Source: Candidatus Altimarinota bacterium (GTDB lineage Bacteria > Patescibacteriota > Gracilibacteria > RBG-16-42-10 > JAQVLK01). From it: DNA of 52,536 nucleotides. The stretch is taken from assembly GCA_028704165.1 (NCBI GenBank), contig JAQVLK010000006.1, forward strand, positions 1 to 52,536, in the 5' to 3' direction. A program made the position numbers and the translations under genes. The notes beneath the pieces were generated by a model. That model had not been told where the DNA came from, did not search any database, and was given only the letters and a program-made list of their open reading frames with translations. Of the stretch, positions 1 through 7,582 are shown piece after piece (position 1 is the first letter of the stretch; each line of letters starts with the position of its first letter).

Positions 1-1
1 T

Positions 2-442
2 GCACTTTCCGCTGCACAGGTTGCCGTTGAAGAAGGAGTTGTACCTGGAGGAGGAGTTGCTCTCTTGCGTGCTTCTGAAGAGATTTCTAAATTAAAACCT
101 GAAAATAAGGACGAAGAAGTTGCTTTTGCAATCATGAAGAAAGCTCTCCAAGAACCAATCCGTCGCATTGCCGAGAATGCCGGCAAAGATGCTTCCGTAG
201 TTGTTGATAAGGTTAAGGCTGCTAAAGGAGCTTTAGGTTATAACGCTGCTACGGATACCTTTGAAGATTTAGTTCAGGCCGGTATTATCGACCCTCTCAA
301 GGTAACCCGTTCCGCACTCGAGAACGCAGCTAGTATCGCTGCCATCTTCCTGACTACCGAGGTGGCTATTACAGATATCCCGGAAGAAAAACCAGAAGCT
401 CCTGCTATGCCAGGAGGCATGGGTGGGATGGGGATGATGTAA
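2..442 (+). CDS. groL: Chaperonin GroEL, C-terminal part (5' end outside window)
   Basis: The reading frame is open from the first complete codon, so this is the 3' end of a longer gene. The encoded segment carries the GroEL C-terminal equatorial signature AVEEGVVPGGGVALLRA and ends in the Gly/Met-rich tail GGMGGMGMM typical of bacterial GroEL. About 146 residues of an expected ~540 are visible. GroEL forms the double-ring ATP-dependent folding chamber with GroES in the cytoplasm. The Met-rich tail lines the chamber floor in known GroELs. An internal TTG at 65 is not a start. A perfect 12-bp stem-loop follows the stop within 10 nt. Confidence 0.97.
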   Translation, partial: ALSAAQVAVEEGVVPGGGVALLRASEEISKLKPENKDEEVAFAIMKKALQEPIRRIAENAGKDASVVVDKVKAAKGALGYNAATDTFEDLVQAGIIDPLKVTRSALENAASIAAIFLTTEVAITDIPEEKPEAPAMPGGMGGMGMM

Positions 443-448
443 AACACT

Positions 449-477
449 CGTGAGAGGGGCTGCACGCCCCTCTCACG
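449..477. repeat. 12-bp perfect stem-loop after groEL
   Basis: Arms at 449-460 and 466-477 are exact reverse complements around a 5-nt loop. It sits 7 nt after the groEL stop. There is no T-tract on either side, so a classical intrinsic terminator is not supported; it resembles the GC-rich palindromes scattered through the window, but may still slow or stabilise the groEL 3' end. Confidence 0.6.
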
Positions 478-562
478 GACTCTCCCTGAATATGACTCCC
501 TACGCGGTGGGAACCCACGAGACCCACCGCTACGGGAGGATTTTGTTATAGAAATAGAAACC

Positions 563-597
563 CCGCCTGTCCGCCGAAGCCTGTAAGGCGAAGGAGG
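563..597. repeat. GC-rich dispersed repeat (CCGCCT...AGGCGAAGG type)
   Basis: A 35-nt element built from CCGCCTGTCCGCCGAAG and GTAAGGCGAAGGAGG halves. It resembles the hairpin element near 51879-51917 and the insertion in valS at 19209-19246. The rest of 478-636 holds a ggtggg/cccacc partial inverted repeat and no convincing gene. Confidence 0.55.
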
Positions 598-636
598 AAG
601 ACCCAACTCATAGCGGATGATTTATTATTTAAATAC

Positions 637-1287
637 ATGCTAATGAAAAGTATTAAGGTTAATCTGAAGGATAAAACACCAGAAAATGATTCTTCTAATG
701 TCAGTTCTCTTAAACCTCAAAGACTTGCTGCTATGATGCTGTTTAAGTTAGCAGAAGAAGATTATATTGCAGCAAGAATACTTTGGTTTAATGCTGGTGC
801 TACAGTTTTAACTAGGGTGATGCTGATTATTACTAGCTGTTTAGAGAAAACAATGAAGGCTTTTTTGCAGTTTAAATGTGGTTATCTTGAGGAAGATTTA
901 TTTAAATTAGGACATGACCTTGAAAAGATACGCCTAGAATGTATCCAGTATAATGAATTCTACAACGACACTTCTCTTAAGGAATTTTGTGAAGAGTATA
1001 CAGAAAATCCAGGGAGTAAAATTCATCAAGTTCTTGGATATGGATCAGTAGCCAAGAAATCTGTTGAAGGAATGTCTTTGGGGGGTGGGGAAGAAAGTAT
1101 AAAATTTTTAGACAGAATATTTTGTGGAGCAATAGATACTATTGGTGTACCAGTATGGCTTAGTACTTATTGGGAAGATAATATTGCCAATGTAACTTTC
1201 TATAATCCTGAGATATTTAGACAAGCAATGAGAGAAAAAAACGATGAAATAGATAATATTCTCAAGAAGGGATTGAGAAAACCCTAA
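637..1287 (+). CDS. HEPN-like domain protein, function unknown
   Basis: A 216-residue soluble protein. Residues ~30-100 have the look of a HEPN fold: AEEDYIAARILWFNAG, then CLEKTMKAFLQFKCG and GHDLEKIRLEC, matching the HEPN pattern of an aA-rich first helix, an EK..KA helix and a GHDL turn. HEPN proteins are often RNases or nucleotide-binding accessory proteins, but the catalytic R-x4-6-H motif is not evident. No MNT nucleotidyltransferase partner adjoins it, so a toxin-antitoxin pair is not supported. A second ATG at 643 is an equally possible start; neither has a Shine-Dalgarno. Lower GC than groEL. Confidence 0.6.
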   Translation: MLMKSIKVNLKDKTPENDSSNVSSLKPQRLAAMMLFKLAEEDYIAARILWFNAGATVLTRVMLIITSCLEKTMKAFLQFKCGYLEEDLFKLGHDLEKIRLECIQYNEFYNDTSLKEFCEEYTENPGSKIHQVLGYGSVAKKSVEGMSLGGGEESIKFLDRIFCGAIDTIGVPVWLSTYWEDNIANVTFYNPEIFRQAMREKNDEIDNILKKGLRKP

Positions 1288-1337
1288 AGTTATAATCATG
1301 CTAATCCTTTAATCAGTGTAATCATAGTTCCAGATTA

Positions 1338-1346
1338 TGCTATACT
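1338..1346 (+). promoter_or_regulatory. Extended -10 promoter (TGC TATACT)
   Basis: TG-n-TATACT lies 28 nt before the ATG at 1375. No good -35 box is visible. It fits the extended -10 pattern seen before many genes in this window. Confidence 0.55.
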
Positions 1347-1374
1347 ATCATCGTACATTTTAACTTCCACCCAC

Positions 1375-2517
1375 ATGAAAAAACTACTCACACTGTTGAC
1401 TGCAGGCTTGCTGACGGCCGGATTATTTGTAACGCCTGTTTTGGCACTGGAAATTGCCGGTGGTGAAGAATTTACTATTCCGGAAGGCAAAGTTTATGAC
1501 GACAATTTGATCGTTGGTGGTGGGGTAGTCGAGATTGAAGGCACAGTTAACGGAGATTTGATTGCTGGTGGTGGTTACATCACGATCACAGGAACGATCA
1601 ATGGAGATGTTTTAGTCGGCGGCGGTCGTGTTGAATTTGAGAAAGATAGTTTGGTGACCGGTGACCTGAAGATGATGGGAGGTATGCTGGATTTAGCAGG
1701 TAATGTTTCCGAAGATGTGACTGTTTACAGTGGGCAACTCGATCTTAGCGGAGAGGTTTTGGCACTTTCTGCCGATGCTGGGCAAGCTCGTATCTCAGGT
1801 AAAGTTTTAGAGAACTTAGATATTCGTGCGGGGATGCTGACTTTTTCGGAAGGGGTGGAAATTGGTGGAAACCTAAATTATTCAAGTCCAAATGAAGTGA
1901 AATTCCCGGAAGGATTCACAGTCGGAGGAGAAATAGTTGTGGAGGAATACTACAGTGAAGCACAGTTGGAGCAGATGGAAGAATCTGATCAAATGTTAGG
2001 ACAGAGAGGTTTTATGGGAAGGGTAAACGTGGCTGCCAAGTTTATGTCTTATCTAATGATTTTACTGCTCGGTGCGATTTTACTGAATGTCGCTCCTAAC
2101 TATGTTTTACAAATTAGCCTGCAGGTGAAGGATCACTTCTGGAAAAGTTTAGGCCTGGGTTTCTTGAGTTTGATTGTGGTTCCGATCGCAGTCGTGATCT
2201 TGCTCTTCACGGTTGTGGGTATTCCTCTGAGTATCATTCTGGTTATGCTCTACCTGATTGCGGTCTATCTGGTACCAATCTGGCCTAGTTACTTGTTGGG
2301 GAGCAAGCTTCTCAAGCTGCATACCAGCAAAGCCATGCCCAAATATGCCAAGCGCCTTGGTGCTCTGGCCCTTGGACTTGCGATTTACGAAATATTGATG
2401 CTAATTCCAATCCTTTCAACTCTAATTTATCTAGTGGTGCTATTTGTGGGCTTAGGAGCTTTACTCTTGGCCAAACACAGCCTACTGAAGGAGGGAAATA
2501 AAAAGGGCTTGATTTAA
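1375..2517 (+). CDS. Bactofilin-like secreted repeat region with C-terminal membrane helices
   Basis: The 380-residue product starts with a signal peptide (MKKLLTLLTAGLLTAGLF, cleavage near VLA-LE). Residues ~30-190 are short beta-strand repeats such as EGTVNGDLIAGGGYITITGT and INGDVLVGGGRVEF, the right-handed beta-helix style of bactofilins (polymer-forming cytoskeletal family). Several hydrophobic helices follow, at roughly 220-242, 262-312 and 330-368. The predicted layout is an extracytoplasmic beta-helix anchored by a membrane domain, plausibly a cell-envelope scaffold. Classical bactofilins are cytoplasmic, so the signal peptide makes this a different class. The start is supported by the signal peptide and the upstream extended -10 box. 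Confidence 0.7.
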   Translation: MKKLLTLLTAGLLTAGLFVTPVLALEIAGGEEFTIPEGKVYDDNLIVGGGVVEIEGTVNGDLIAGGGYITITGTINGDVLVGGGRVEFEKDSLVTGDLKMMGGMLDLAGNVSEDVTVYSGQLDLSGEVLALSADAGQARISGKVLENLDIRAGMLTFSEGVEIGGNLNYSSPNEVKFPEGFTVGGEIVVEEYYSEAQLEQMEESDQMLGQRGFMGRVNVAAKFMSYLMILLLGAILLNVAPNYVLQISLQVKDHFWKSLGLGFLSLIVVPIAVVILLFTVVGIPLSIILVMLYLIAVYLVPIWPSYLLGSKLLKLHTSKAMPKYAKRLGALALGLAIYEILMLIPILSTLIYLVVLFVGLGALLLAKHSLLKEGNKKGLI

Positions 2518-2574
2518 AGCTTAATTTTCAGTAGAATCATGCGGCTTTCCGTAATTTTCTAATTTCTTAATCAT

Positions 2575-2775
2575 ATGGCCAAAGGTGCGAAAAAAGGAAA
2601 AACTCCTCGCGAGTTTGTGACATTGGAATGTCAGGCAAAAAAAGAAGACGGTACCAAGTGTGCTTATCGGTTTTATGTGACCAGTAAGAATAAAAGGAAT
2701 ACGAAAGACAGACTCGAGATTACGAAATTTTGTCCGAAGTGTCGCAAGCAGACTCCGCACAAGGAGGTAAAATAA
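2575..2775 (+). CDS. rpmG: Ribosomal protein L33 (bL33), zinc-binding form
   Basis: 66 residues with the L33 core ([42 protein letters not shown]). Cysteines 19, 29, 53 and 56 give the zinc-ribbon (C+) form, with an unusually long 9-residue gap between the first two cysteines. It is a component of the large ribosomal subunit near the E site. The start ATG at 2575 follows an A/T-rich leader without a Shine-Dalgarno. It stands alone between an envelope protein and a nuclease-like gene. Confidence 0.93.
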   Translation: MAKGAKKGKTPREFVTLECQAKKEDGTKCAYRFYVTSKNKRNTKDRLEITKFCPKCRKQTPHKEVK

Positions 2776-2801
2776 GGCTCTCCACCTTGCGGTGGCTCGC
2801 A

Positions 2802-2829
2802 ATGCTACATTGTTAAATTGTTGAATTGC
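2802..2829. repeat. ACATTGTT-type array
   Basis: Copies of ACATTGTTA / AATTGTTGAATT fill the spacer right up to the ATG at 2831. It is a member of the dispersed 8-bp-period repeat family described in the findings. Confidence 0.6.
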
Positions 2830-2830
2830 T

Positions 2831-3202
2831 ATGAATATAGATTCAGGACTTGTGCTTGGAGTAATAGTCTTGGTTGGTATTTTAATACTGCTAGTTTATT
2901 GGCGTGGGAGGCAGGTCAAGAGTCTTCGTGATAAACTGGAACAAGTTTTATCCCAGAAAAAAAGTGGTGAAGTTTTGCATGGTAAATCCTGGGAAGAATT
3001 TGCCCCTTTTATGAAGCACTATCCCTTTGATCCGGGGAATTTCAAATTCATGGGTATGCCGATTGATGGGATCTCTTTTGAAGATGACGCGATCTATTTT
3101 GTCGAGATCAAGACTGGCAAAAGCCAGCTTAGCCAGAAGCAAAAAAAGATTCGTGATCAAGTGGAAAGAGGGCAGATCAAATGGCTGGAATTTCGGGGCT
3201 AG
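2831..3202 (+). CDS. Membrane-anchored Holliday-junction-resolvase-like endonuclease domain protein
   Basis: 123 residues: an N-terminal membrane helix (about 9-25, VLGVIVLVGILILLVYW), a short linker, then the segment HGKSWEEFAPFMKHYPFD, GMPIDGISFEDDAIYFVEIKTGKS and QKKIRDQVERGQIKWLEF. This matches the family of small endonucleases related to archaeal Holliday junction resolvases (PF10107-like), with a D...ExK nuclease-like core (D near 74, E-I-K near 92). The substrate is unknown. The presence of a membrane helix is usual for this family. The ATG is preceded directly by a dispersed repeat and has no Shine-Dalgarno. Confidence 0.72.
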   Translation: MNIDSGLVLGVIVLVGILILLVYWRGRQVKSLRDKLEQVLSQKKSGEVLHGKSWEEFAPFMKHYPFDPGNFKFMGMPIDGISFEDDAIYFVEIKTGKSQLSQKQKKIRDQVERGQIKWLEFRG

Positions 3203-3271
3203 AATTGCTTAGCAGACTTAGAATGGCTAGAATGAGTCTGGAACCATGTTTAAGTTATAAGCTAAAAAAAT

Positions 3272-4639
3272 TTGGGACTAAGCAAAGAGCATAAATTAAA
3301 AAGATTCCTAGAAGACAATTTAAACGAAGTTAAAAGGCGTACCGGACAGGCCTATGCGGGACACGGGATGGAGGTTGCCAAGGTTTTACGAGAACTGACC
3401 GAAGATCCCAAGTTGCTGTGTTGTGCGATGGCGCATGACCTTTTGATGCATCCCGAAGGAGAAAATTTGCTGCGGAAAGCTCCTCTCACATCGGAGGAGA
3501 AAAAGATTGTGGTGAAAATGCATCAACTGAGAAGATTGCATATTGATGAAAATGTGCGCGATCTGGACACGGTCCTAAATGCTTTTGTGCATGATGAGGA
3601 AATTATTATTTTACGTTTGGCACATCGCTTGAGTGACATTCGGAAAATTGAAGATTTTGAACCTGGTCTCAAGAAACGTATTGCGCGTGAGTCACTCTTT
3701 ATGTATGCACCGATTGCCGGCAGACTTGGTTTTAACGCTTGGAGAAAAGAAATCGAAGATGTCTGTTTTCGTATTCTTCATCCCAAACATGCTTTGCACT
3801 TGGAAAGTAAATTTGAGAAATACGCCGACTTTGATAAAAAGTGCTTGGAACAAACTGCCAAATTTATCAATAAACATTTACAGAAGATTGGGATCAAGCC
3901 TGAAATGCAAAAACGGATTAAAGGTTTGTATTCGACCTACAAAAAACTACTCTCCGGAGACCAGTCTTTCCGCGACATCAGTGACCGTTTAGCTGTCAGA
4001 GTGATTGTTGATTCTATTGATGATTGTTACAGAGTACTTGGAATCGTGCACCGTATTATGCGTCCCATCCCTGACGCCTTCAGGGACTATATTGGTTCTC
4101 CCAAGGATAACGGTTATCGTTCGATCCACACGGCCGTTTATCCTTTACCCGGAGTAACCGAACAAATCGTAGAGGTACAGATCAGGACACATCGTATGCA
4201 CCAGGAGTGTGAATATGGGTTAGCTGCGCATTTTCGTTATAAGCAAGCCAAGTACGCTTTGACCGATAACATCGCCAAAGTTGATATTTTGCGCAACTTT
4301 GAAGCCCTCAGGATCGAGACCAGTTCTCCTGAAAAATTTCAGGAAGTACTGCAAAATTATCTGGCTGGTAAAAAGCTGATTATCTTTGATCAGAATAATA
4401 AAATTTACCACATCAATAAACCAGCCTCTGTCTTGGATTTTACTTTTGTGATTTACGGGAAACGTTGTCTCTATCTCAAGCAGGCTTATGTCAATGGACG
4501 CGAGAGGCCTTTTGAATATTTATTACACGACGGTGACACGGTGCGTTTGGTCTTTGCTAAAACTGAGACTTTTCATAAAAATTGGTTGAATCAGTGCCAG
4601 AAAAAGGCCAGTAAAGATTTCTTGAAAAGCGTAAGGTGA
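3272..4639 (+). CDS. RelA-type (p)ppGpp synthetase with degenerate hydrolase domain
   Basis: 455 residues: N-terminal HD-like domain (~25-150), RelA/SpoT synthetase (~200-335) and TGS domain (~365-440). The synthetase keeps RIKGLYSTYKK, DRLAVRVIVD, NGYRSIHT and EVQIRT, so pyrophosphate transfer from ATP to GDP/GTP is likely. The hydrolase site is damaged: H31 and H55-D56 remain, but the ED pair is replaced in HPEGEN, and the LADRLHN motif reads LAHRLSD. It is therefore probably synthetase-only. It lacks the ACT/CC region of long RSH proteins. An in-frame stop at 3263 forces the start to TTG 3272 or later; no Shine-Dalgarno. A second RSH lies at 24.7 kb. Confidence 0.88.
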   Translation: MGLSKEHKLKRFLEDNLNEVKRRTGQAYAGHGMEVAKVLRELTEDPKLLCCAMAHDLLMHPEGENLLRKAPLTSEEKKIVVKMHQLRRLHIDENVRDLDTVLNAFVHDEEIIILRLAHRLSDIRKIEDFEPGLKKRIARESLFMYAPIAGRLGFNAWRKEIEDVCFRILHPKHALHLESKFEKYADFDKKCLEQTAKFINKHLQKIGIKPEMQKRIKGLYSTYKKLLSGDQSFRDISDRLAVRVIVDSIDDCYRVLGIVHRIMRPIPDAFRDYIGSPKDNGYRSIHTAVYPLPGVTEQIVEVQIRTHRMHQECEYGLAAHFRYKQAKYALTDNIAKVDILRNFEALRIETSSPEKFQEVLQNYLAGKKLIIFDQNNKIYHINKPASVLDFTFVIYGKRCLYLKQAYVNGRERPFEYLLHDGDTVRLVFAKTETFHKNWLNQCQKKASKDFLKSVR

Positions 4640-4691
4640 AGCTGGATTTTTAGCTGCTTTTCAGTATACTAAGAGCGCTTTTTGAATTGAG

Positions 4692-4730
4692 CTCATTCAA
4701 AATTTATAATTCAAAATTCAAAATTGAATT
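4692..4730. repeat. AATTCAAA-type array
   Basis: Degenerate tandem octamers (AATTCAAA and its complement) lie directly against the first base of the tRNA. Related arrays occur at about 6030-6090, 20663-20697, 28180-28250, 42093-42122, 45080-45140, 45838-45866 and 46843-46912, and inside valS. Confidence 0.7.
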
Positions 4731-4806
4731 AGGCCCATGGTGTCAATGGCTAGCACGTCGGTCTCCAAAACCGAAAGTCCGGGTTCGAATCCCTGTGGGC
4801 CTGCCA
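4731..4806 (+). tRNA. tRNA-Trp (anticodon CCA)
   Basis: A full cloverleaf is visible. The acceptor stem AGGCCCA (4731-4737) pairs with TGGGCCT (4796-4802), followed by discriminator G and an encoded CCA (4804-4806). The anticodon stem TCGGT/ACCGA (4758-4762/4770-4774) closes the loop CTCCAAA, with anticodon CCA at 4765-4767. The T-loop is GGGTTCGAATCCC-like. A CCA rather than UCA anticodon agrees with TGA being a stop here. Confidence 0.96.
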
Positions 4807-4808
4807 CT

Positions 4809-4824
4809 GTCGCTCGCGAGCGAC
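4809..4824. repeat. 16-bp perfect palindrome after tRNA-Trp
   Basis: GTCGCTCGCGAGCGAC begins 2 nt after the CCA end. A close relative (core GTCGTTCGCGAACGAC) is the centre of the composite palindrome at 27581-27687, so this is probably a mobile palindromic repeat rather than a tRNA-specific signal. Confidence 0.65.
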
Positions 4825-4849
4825 GTGGCCTTGCCAGTATGATACTGTT

Positions 4850-4877
4850 TTGACATTCTTTGTGAATGCATTATCTT
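4850..4877 (+). promoter_or_regulatory. Promoter TTGACA-16-TATCTT
   Basis: A consensus -35 TTGACA (4850-4855) stands 16 nt before TATCTT (4872-4877). The predicted transcript start near 4884 supports ATG 4907 rather than GTG 4889 as start of the next gene. Confidence 0.6.
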
Positions 4878-4906
4878 TTTGTTGAGAAGTGAATATTTCC
4901 AAATCT

Positions 4907-5377
4907 ATGCAAAAATTATCTTGGGAAGAAGTCCAACAAGCTGCAGATGAATTAGCTGAGAAAATCAAAGCAAGTGCTTTTCAGCCCGACTGTATCATTG
5001 GTATTACGAGTGGAGGATTAATTCCTTTGTATTTCTTAGTCAAGTCTCTAAAAGTAGAGACTGTATTTACGGTTTCTGCTAAGAGTTACGAAGAAGAGGG
5101 CGAAAAGAAAGTCGAGATAAGCTACCTGCCGGAAACGGATTTAAAGCATAAGAAAGTCCTCTTAGTTGATGAAATAACGGAAAGCGGGACTTCTTTAAAA
5201 GCCATTGCTGATGCCATTTGTAACAAATACGAACCGTCTGAACTGAAGACTGCCACGCTGGGTGTTAATAAAGATAAATGCCAATTCTATCCGGATTTTT
5301 ACGTTCTGATAGAGCAAGGGGAGTGGATAGTTTTTCCATGGGAAAAAGAAGATTTTCCGGAGTATTCCGTAGAGTAA
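4907..5377 (+). CDS. Phosphoribosyltransferase (type I, xanthine/hypoxanthine-like)
   Basis: About 156 residues from ATG 4907. The PRPP-binding motif VLLVDEITESGTSL is at residues 84-97, preceded by the PRTase core CIIGITSGGLIPLYFL (~29-44). Length and layout resemble small purine phosphoribosyltransferases (Gpt/HGPRT-like) that make nucleotides from a base and PRPP. The PRPP loop has E-I-T-E-S-G-T rather than the usual D-D-x-x-x-T-G, so the exact base is uncertain. A GTG at 4889 would add six residues but lies at the predicted transcription start. The gene follows tRNA-Trp and precedes thiN. Confidence 0.78.
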   Translation: MQKLSWEEVQQAADELAEKIKASAFQPDCIIGITSGGLIPLYFLVKSLKVETVFTVSAKSYEEEGEKKVEISYLPETDLKHKKVLLVDEITESGTSLKAIADAICNKYEPSELKTATLGVNKDKCQFYPDFYVLIEQGEWIVFPWEKEDFPEYSVE

Positions 5378-5427
5378 ATTCGCCAAACTTCTCAAACTTC
5401 GCTATCTTGGCTGTGTAAATTTTGCAT

Positions 5428-6033
5428 ATGAAAGTGGCCATCATCGCCAGCGGGAAACTTCAAAAAGAGCTGAAGTTAAACACTGAGCTCTTGATCTGTG
5501 CTGATGGGGGAGCGGAGCATGCCAAAAACTTCGGATTAATGCCCAAGTACATCATCGGAGATTTCGATTCAATTTCTGCCGAAACTTTAGCATATTTCAA
5601 AAAAAAGGGGGTAGAAATCATTCATGACGAAGATCAAGACAGTACCGATCTGCAAAAAGCTTTGAACTTGGCGCAAAAGATTGGAGTCACAGACCTTAAA
5701 ATTTACGGTGCTGTCGGAGAGGAACTTGATCATACACTTGGTAATTTACTTTGTTTGGAGAAAATTTCTATTGAAATTGCGCTGACTGTTTTTGGTGAAA
5801 AAGAAGTAATTTACCGAGTCTGTGATAGTTTACAACTTGATTTGAAGCAAGATACTTTGGTTTCAGTGATAGCTTTAACGGAGGTAAAGGGGCTAACTTA
5901 CCAAGGTCTAAAATGGCCAGTCAAAAATTTGGATGTGCCGCAGAATTGGTTGGGCACGCGCAATAGAGCTACTGGACCGGTGGAGATTTCTGTGCGAGCA
6001 GGACAGGTTTTGGTGATGGTAGCAAAATTATGA
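5428..6033 (+). CDS. thiN: Thiamine pyrophosphokinase
   Basis: 201 residues from ATG 5428; an in-frame TTG at 5422 is less likely. Family motifs are clear: LLICADGGAEHAKNFG, YIIGDFDSIS, DQDSTDLQKAL and GAVGEELDHTLGNLL, then the C-terminal beta domain with VKGLTYQGLKWPV and TGPVEISVRAGQVLVM. It transfers pyrophosphate from ATP to thiamine, giving thiamine diphosphate. The usual GxxGxRxDH reads GAVGEELDH, so the usual Arg is a Glu. No thiamine biosynthesis gene or TPP riboswitch is visible nearby, suggesting salvage of thiamine. Confidence 0.9.
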   Translation: MKVAIIASGKLQKELKLNTELLICADGGAEHAKNFGLMPKYIIGDFDSISAETLAYFKKKGVEIIHDEDQDSTDLQKALNLAQKIGVTDLKIYGAVGEELDHTLGNLLCLEKISIEIALTVFGEKEVIYRVCDSLQLDLKQDTLVSVIALTEVKGLTYQGLKWPVKNLDVPQNWLGTRNRATGPVEISVRAGQVLVMVAKL

Positions 6034-6090
6034 ATGTTGAATTTTGAATTATAAATTAACTCATCATTTTTAATCTTTAATTTAGCGTTC
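6034..6090. repeat. TTGAATTTTGAATTATAAATT array
   Basis: The whole spacer between thiN and the symporter consists of the A/T-rich AATTCAAA-type repeat in reverse orientation, running to within about 7 nt of the next ATG. Confidence 0.6.
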
Positions 6091-7497
6091 ATGCTTGAAT
6101 TAAGTTTCTGGGATTACTCCATCATCGTCCTCTACTTCCTACTCCTTGTTGCTGTCGGCTATTTCACTAAGCGTAAGGTGCATGGAGTCACGGATTACTT
6201 CCTAGCTGGTCGTCGTCTGACGCTACCACTCTTTGTCGTCACCTTGGTCAGTACCTGGTACGGTGGCATCTTGGGCGTTGGTGAATTGTCTTTCAACTAC
6301 GGCTTCGTAAACTGGCTCACGCAGGGCTTCTTTTGGTACTTAAGTTATCTTTTCTTTGCCTTCTTTCTCGCCAAACGAGTACGTCAAAGCAATCTCTTTA
6401 CCATTCCTGATTTGCTCGAAAAATTCTACGACAAGAAGACACGTTTCTTGGGTGCTATCTTTAACTTCATCATGACTACCCCTGCTCCTTACCTCCTTTC
6501 ACTTGGTATTATCTTTGGCCTACTATTTGGCTGGCCGGTTTGGGCTGGTATTTTATTGGGCGCTGCCGTGGTGCTTTTTTACACGGTGCGTGGGGGGTTT
6601 TGGGCAGATGTCTATACCGACTTTATCCAATTTATTCTCATGATGACCGGTGTGGCACTGGTGATACCCTTCGCCATCTCGAAGTTCGGTGGACTTTCTT
6701 TTCTACAAGCAAATTTACCAGCTGAACATTTCACCCTGACAGGGACTTGGACTACCCAGATGATCTTGGTCTGGGGCTTTATCGCCTGCTGGACGCTAGT
6801 TGACCCCAGTTTCTATCAGCGTTGCTATGCGACGACTGACAGTAAAACCGCCAAGAATGGGATCTTGATCTCGATTCTTTTCTGGATGCTTTTCGATATT
6901 TGCACAACTTTCACCGGTATGTACGCTCGTGCTGCTATGCCAATGATTGATCCGACGACCGCTTATGCTGTTTTCCCTGCTGCGATCTTGCCGGTCGTCG
7001 TACGCGGGCTCTTTTTTACAGGGATGTTGGCTACTATCATGTCGACGGTCGACTCTTTTGCTCTTTCTTCTGCCATGAATCTCTCACACGATATTTACCA
7101 TAAGGTTTTTCGTCCTCAGGCTAGCGAAGAAAAAGTGTTAAGCATGACACGTTGGGGAGTCGTAGTCGCTGTCTTGTTTGCGCTGATATTGGCACTGCGC
7201 TTTGAATCCTTGGTTGCCATGTGGTATACGATTGGGACGATCGGAGTGAGTGCACTCCTCATGCCCATGCTCTTTGGTTTCTTCTCTAAAAGAAAAATAT
7301 CCGGGCATCTGGCTTTTGCCAGTATGCTCTTGGGAGCTGGAACAGCGAGTTTCTGGATGTGGTATGGCTATCAGCATTTGTACGAAGGCTGGCCGACTTA
7401 CATCTGGGGATTGGAGCCGCTCTATTCGGGGATAGCAGTCTCTTTATTGATCTTAATTTTTGCTCGTATCTTTAATAAACAAAGCAATGTGGTTTGA
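6091..7497 (+). CDS. Sodium:solute symporter (SSS family)
   Basis: 468 residues with about 13 predicted membrane helices, beginning WDYSIIVLYFLLLVAVGYF. Family features include the cytoplasmic loop TDYFLAGRRLTLPLFV, the helix-2 region TLVSTWYGGILGVGE and, late in the protein, GMLATIMSTVDSFALSSAMN with the S-T-V-D-S sequence that supplies sodium ligands in SSS carriers. It takes up a small solute with Na+ across the cytoplasmic membrane; the substrate cannot be read from the sequence. The stop overlaps the start of a 31-residue membrane protein by 11 nt, so the two are probably co-translated. Confidence 0.9.
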   Translation: MLELSFWDYSIIVLYFLLLVAVGYFTKRKVHGVTDYFLAGRRLTLPLFVVTLVSTWYGGILGVGELSFNYGFVNWLTQGFFWYLSYLFFAFFLAKRVRQSNLFTIPDLLEKFYDKKTRFLGAIFNFIMTTPAPYLLSLGIIFGLLFGWPVWAGILLGAAVVLFYTVRGGFWADVYTDFIQFILMMTGVALVIPFAISKFGGLSFLQANLPAEHFTLTGTWTTQMILVWGFIACWTLVDPSFYQRCYATTDSKTAKNGILISILFWMLFDICTTFTGMYARAAMPMIDPTTAYAVFPAAILPVVVRGLFFTGMLATIMSTVDSFALSSAMNLSHDIYHKVFRPQASEEKVLSMTRWGVVVAVLFALILALRFESLVAMWYTIGTIGVSALLMPMLFGFFSKRKISGHLAFASMLLGAGTASFWMWYGYQHLYEGWPTYIWGLEPLYSGIAVSLLILIFARIFNKQSNVV

Positions 7498-7582
7498 GAT
7501 ACTGCTCGTTAGTGTTGCCGGTCTGATGTTCGTGGGGGCTTTGGTGTTGGCCTTCTTCGTGATCAGAGATCTCTGGTTCTAA
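7487..7582 (+). CDS. Symporter-associated 31-residue single-helix membrane protein
   Basis: An ATG inside the last codons of the symporter opens a 31-residue frame: MWFEILLVSVAGLMFVG, then ALVLAFFVIRDLWF and TAA. It is one membrane helix with a charged C-terminal tail. Tiny helical proteins encoded directly after SSS carriers are a known arrangement (symporter small accessory proteins), and size, position and hydropathy fit. It overlaps the symporter by 11 nt and the convergent lipoprotein-like gene by 4 nt. It is too short to judge by codon bias, so the call rests on context. Confidence 0.62.
   Translation: MWFEILLVSVAGLMFVGALVLAFFVIRDLWF

Noticed and set aside
449-477. Intrinsic terminator of groEL
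   Set aside because: Strong stem but no T-tract on either strand.
274-606. Minus-strand frame across the groEL end
   Set aside because: Antisense to groEL and to GC-rich repeats; no protein-like features.
637-1287. HEPN-MNT toxin-antitoxin pair
   Set aside because: No nucleotidyltransferase partner is adjacent and the HEPN RNase motif is not evident.
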